A stretch of DNA of 5,593 nucleotides from positions 1 to 5,593 of the forward strand of contig JACMLV010000842.1 in assembly GCA_014379395.1 (NCBI GenBank), read 5' to 3'. Made by a program: the position numbers and the translations under genes. Of this stretch, positions 5,071 to 5,593 are shown in pieces (the stretch's first letter is position 1; each line of letters starts with the position of its first letter). The notes under the pieces were generated by a model. The model did not search any database. It was given only the letters and a program-made list of their open reading frames with translations, and was not told the origin of the DNA. The stretch is from Burkholderiaceae bacterium (GTDB lineage: Bacteria; Pseudomonadota; Gammaproteobacteria; Burkholderiales; Burkholderiaceae_D).

Positions 5071-5593
5071 TCAGCCGCCGAAGGCGCTGGCGGCGCTCTT
5101 GCGGTCGAGGTTGAGCGCGAGCCACTTGACGATGTCCTCGCGCCGGATCAGGCCGCGCAACTGATCCTGTTCCAGCACCGGGATCTGGTTCACGCTGGCC
5201 TTGCCGAGCAGCTGCATGACGCGCTGCGCGTCCTCTTGCGGCGCGACCTTCACCAGCGCCTCGAGCGGCGTCATGATCTCGGCCACGGCGCGCGCCGGCC
5301 AGTCGGCGCGCGCGACGCGGCGCAGGTCGTCCAGGCTCACCATGCCGACCATGCGGCCGTCGCGCAGCACCGGAAAGGCGCGCTGGTCGCTGTGCAGCAC
5401 GCAATCGTCGACCAGGCGCGCGAGCGACATCTCGGGCGTCACGTGCAGCAGCGCCGTTTGCATCAGGCGTTCGACCGGCACCTCGCGCAGCGATTCGCGC
5501 GCCAGCAACTGGCGGTAGCCGGCGCGCGCGGCGCTGTAGAGGAAGACGCCGATGAAGCCGACCCACAGCCCGCCGACCAGGCCGCTGCCCAGC
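5071..5593 (-). CDS. Site-2-protease-type (M50) membrane metalloprotease with two CBS domains, C-terminal part (partial)
   Basis: The frame is open to the right edge and gives the last 173 residues. It begins with a membrane helix (GLVGGLWVGFIGVFLYSAA) and 'ARAGYRQ', the usual final helix and exit of M50 site-2 proteases with C-terminal CBS pairs. CBS 1 runs from about 'VPVERLMQ' through 'RAFPVLRDGRMVGMVSLDDL'. CBS 2 runs from 'AVAEIMTPLEALVKVAP' through 'NQIPVLEQDQLRGLIRREDI'. The protein ends '...KSAASAFGG', TGA at 5071-5073. The zinc-binding HExxH and later Asp motifs should lie beyond the window, so the protease part cannot be confirmed. CBS pairs usually bind adenine nucleotides and regulate the attached domain. 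An internal TTG at 5506-5508 could be mistaken for a start giving a stand-alone CBS protein, but the continuous membrane segment upstream argues against it. It shares direction with the EAL operon but is separated by 423 bases, so is probably transcribed separately. Confidence 0.8.
   Translation of the reverse strand, partial: LGSGLVGGLWVGFIGVFLYSAARAGYRQLLARESLREVPVERLMQTALLHVTPEMSLARLVDDCVLHSDQRAFPVLRDGRMVGMVSLDDLRRVARADWPARAVAEIMTPLEALVKVAPQEDAQRVMQLLGKASVNQIPVLEQDQLRGLIRREDIVKWLALNLDRKSAASAFGG

Noticed and set aside
5071..5508. Stand-alone CBS-domain protein starting at an internal TTG
   Set aside because: The same frame continues upstream through a membrane helix typical of M50 site-2 proteases, so the CBS pair is the C-terminus of a larger protein.
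4673..5566. Minus-strand open frame of 297 codons
   Set aside because: It runs out of frame with the CBS domains and through the intergenic gap, and is Arg/Ala-rich without any motif.
1..5593. CRISPR array, tRNA, rRNA, or a defence or toxin-antitoxin system
   Set aside because: No regularly spaced repeats, no tRNA- or rRNA-like sequence, and no protein of a known defence family were seen on either strand.

Overview
The window is GC-rich, compactly coded DNA. Codon use and gene families point to a betaproteobacterium, most likely Oxalobacteraceae (Massilia, Duganella or Janthinobacterium type). That assignment is inferred from general resemblance, not from a marker gene. All intact genes lie on the minus strand. 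The only plus-strand coding remnant is a dead transposase.

Positions 1-474: a mobile-element boundary. The minus strand carries the first codons of an IS66-type transposase running off the left edge. The element appears to end at 140 (minus-strand GTAAC...). It sits inside the 5' end of a patatin-like phospholipase gene, whose first 33 codons and strong Shine-Dalgarno survive (137-253). The upstream DNA (254-474) holds a possible weak promoter and nothing else recognisable.

Positions 475-1261: a decayed ISAs1-family transposase on the plus strand. It lacks its N-terminal part, has an apparent internal deletion and carries a frameshift.

Positions 1262-1418: a 157-bp, almost perfectly symmetric imperfect palindrome. 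It lies between the transposase remnant and the HDOD gene and touches the HDOD stop codon. It may be a MITE-like or intergenic repeat and could act as a transcription barrier.

Positions 1418-4743: a two-gene minus-strand signalling operon. A PAS-GGDEF-EAL protein comes first, followed through a 4-base ATGA overlap by an HDOD protein with a C-terminal GAF-like region. The GGDEF domain has lost a metal-binding aspartate but keeps its inhibitory site. The EAL domain keeps its catalytic residues. The first protein is therefore best read as a c-di-GMP phosphodiesterase with a regulatory GGDEF domain. The HDOD protein is probably its co-translated partner or output.

Positions 4744-5070: intergenic DNA with two GC-rich hairpins, one of them followed by a T run on the minus strand. 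Positions 5071-5593: the C-terminal part of an M50 site-2-protease-type membrane protein, with its last membrane helix and two CBS domains, running off the right edge.

No wholly new system is evident. The most unusual items are the degenerate GGDEF coupled to an HDOD protein, the large palindrome at the HDOD stop, and the layered transposon damage next to the patatin gene.
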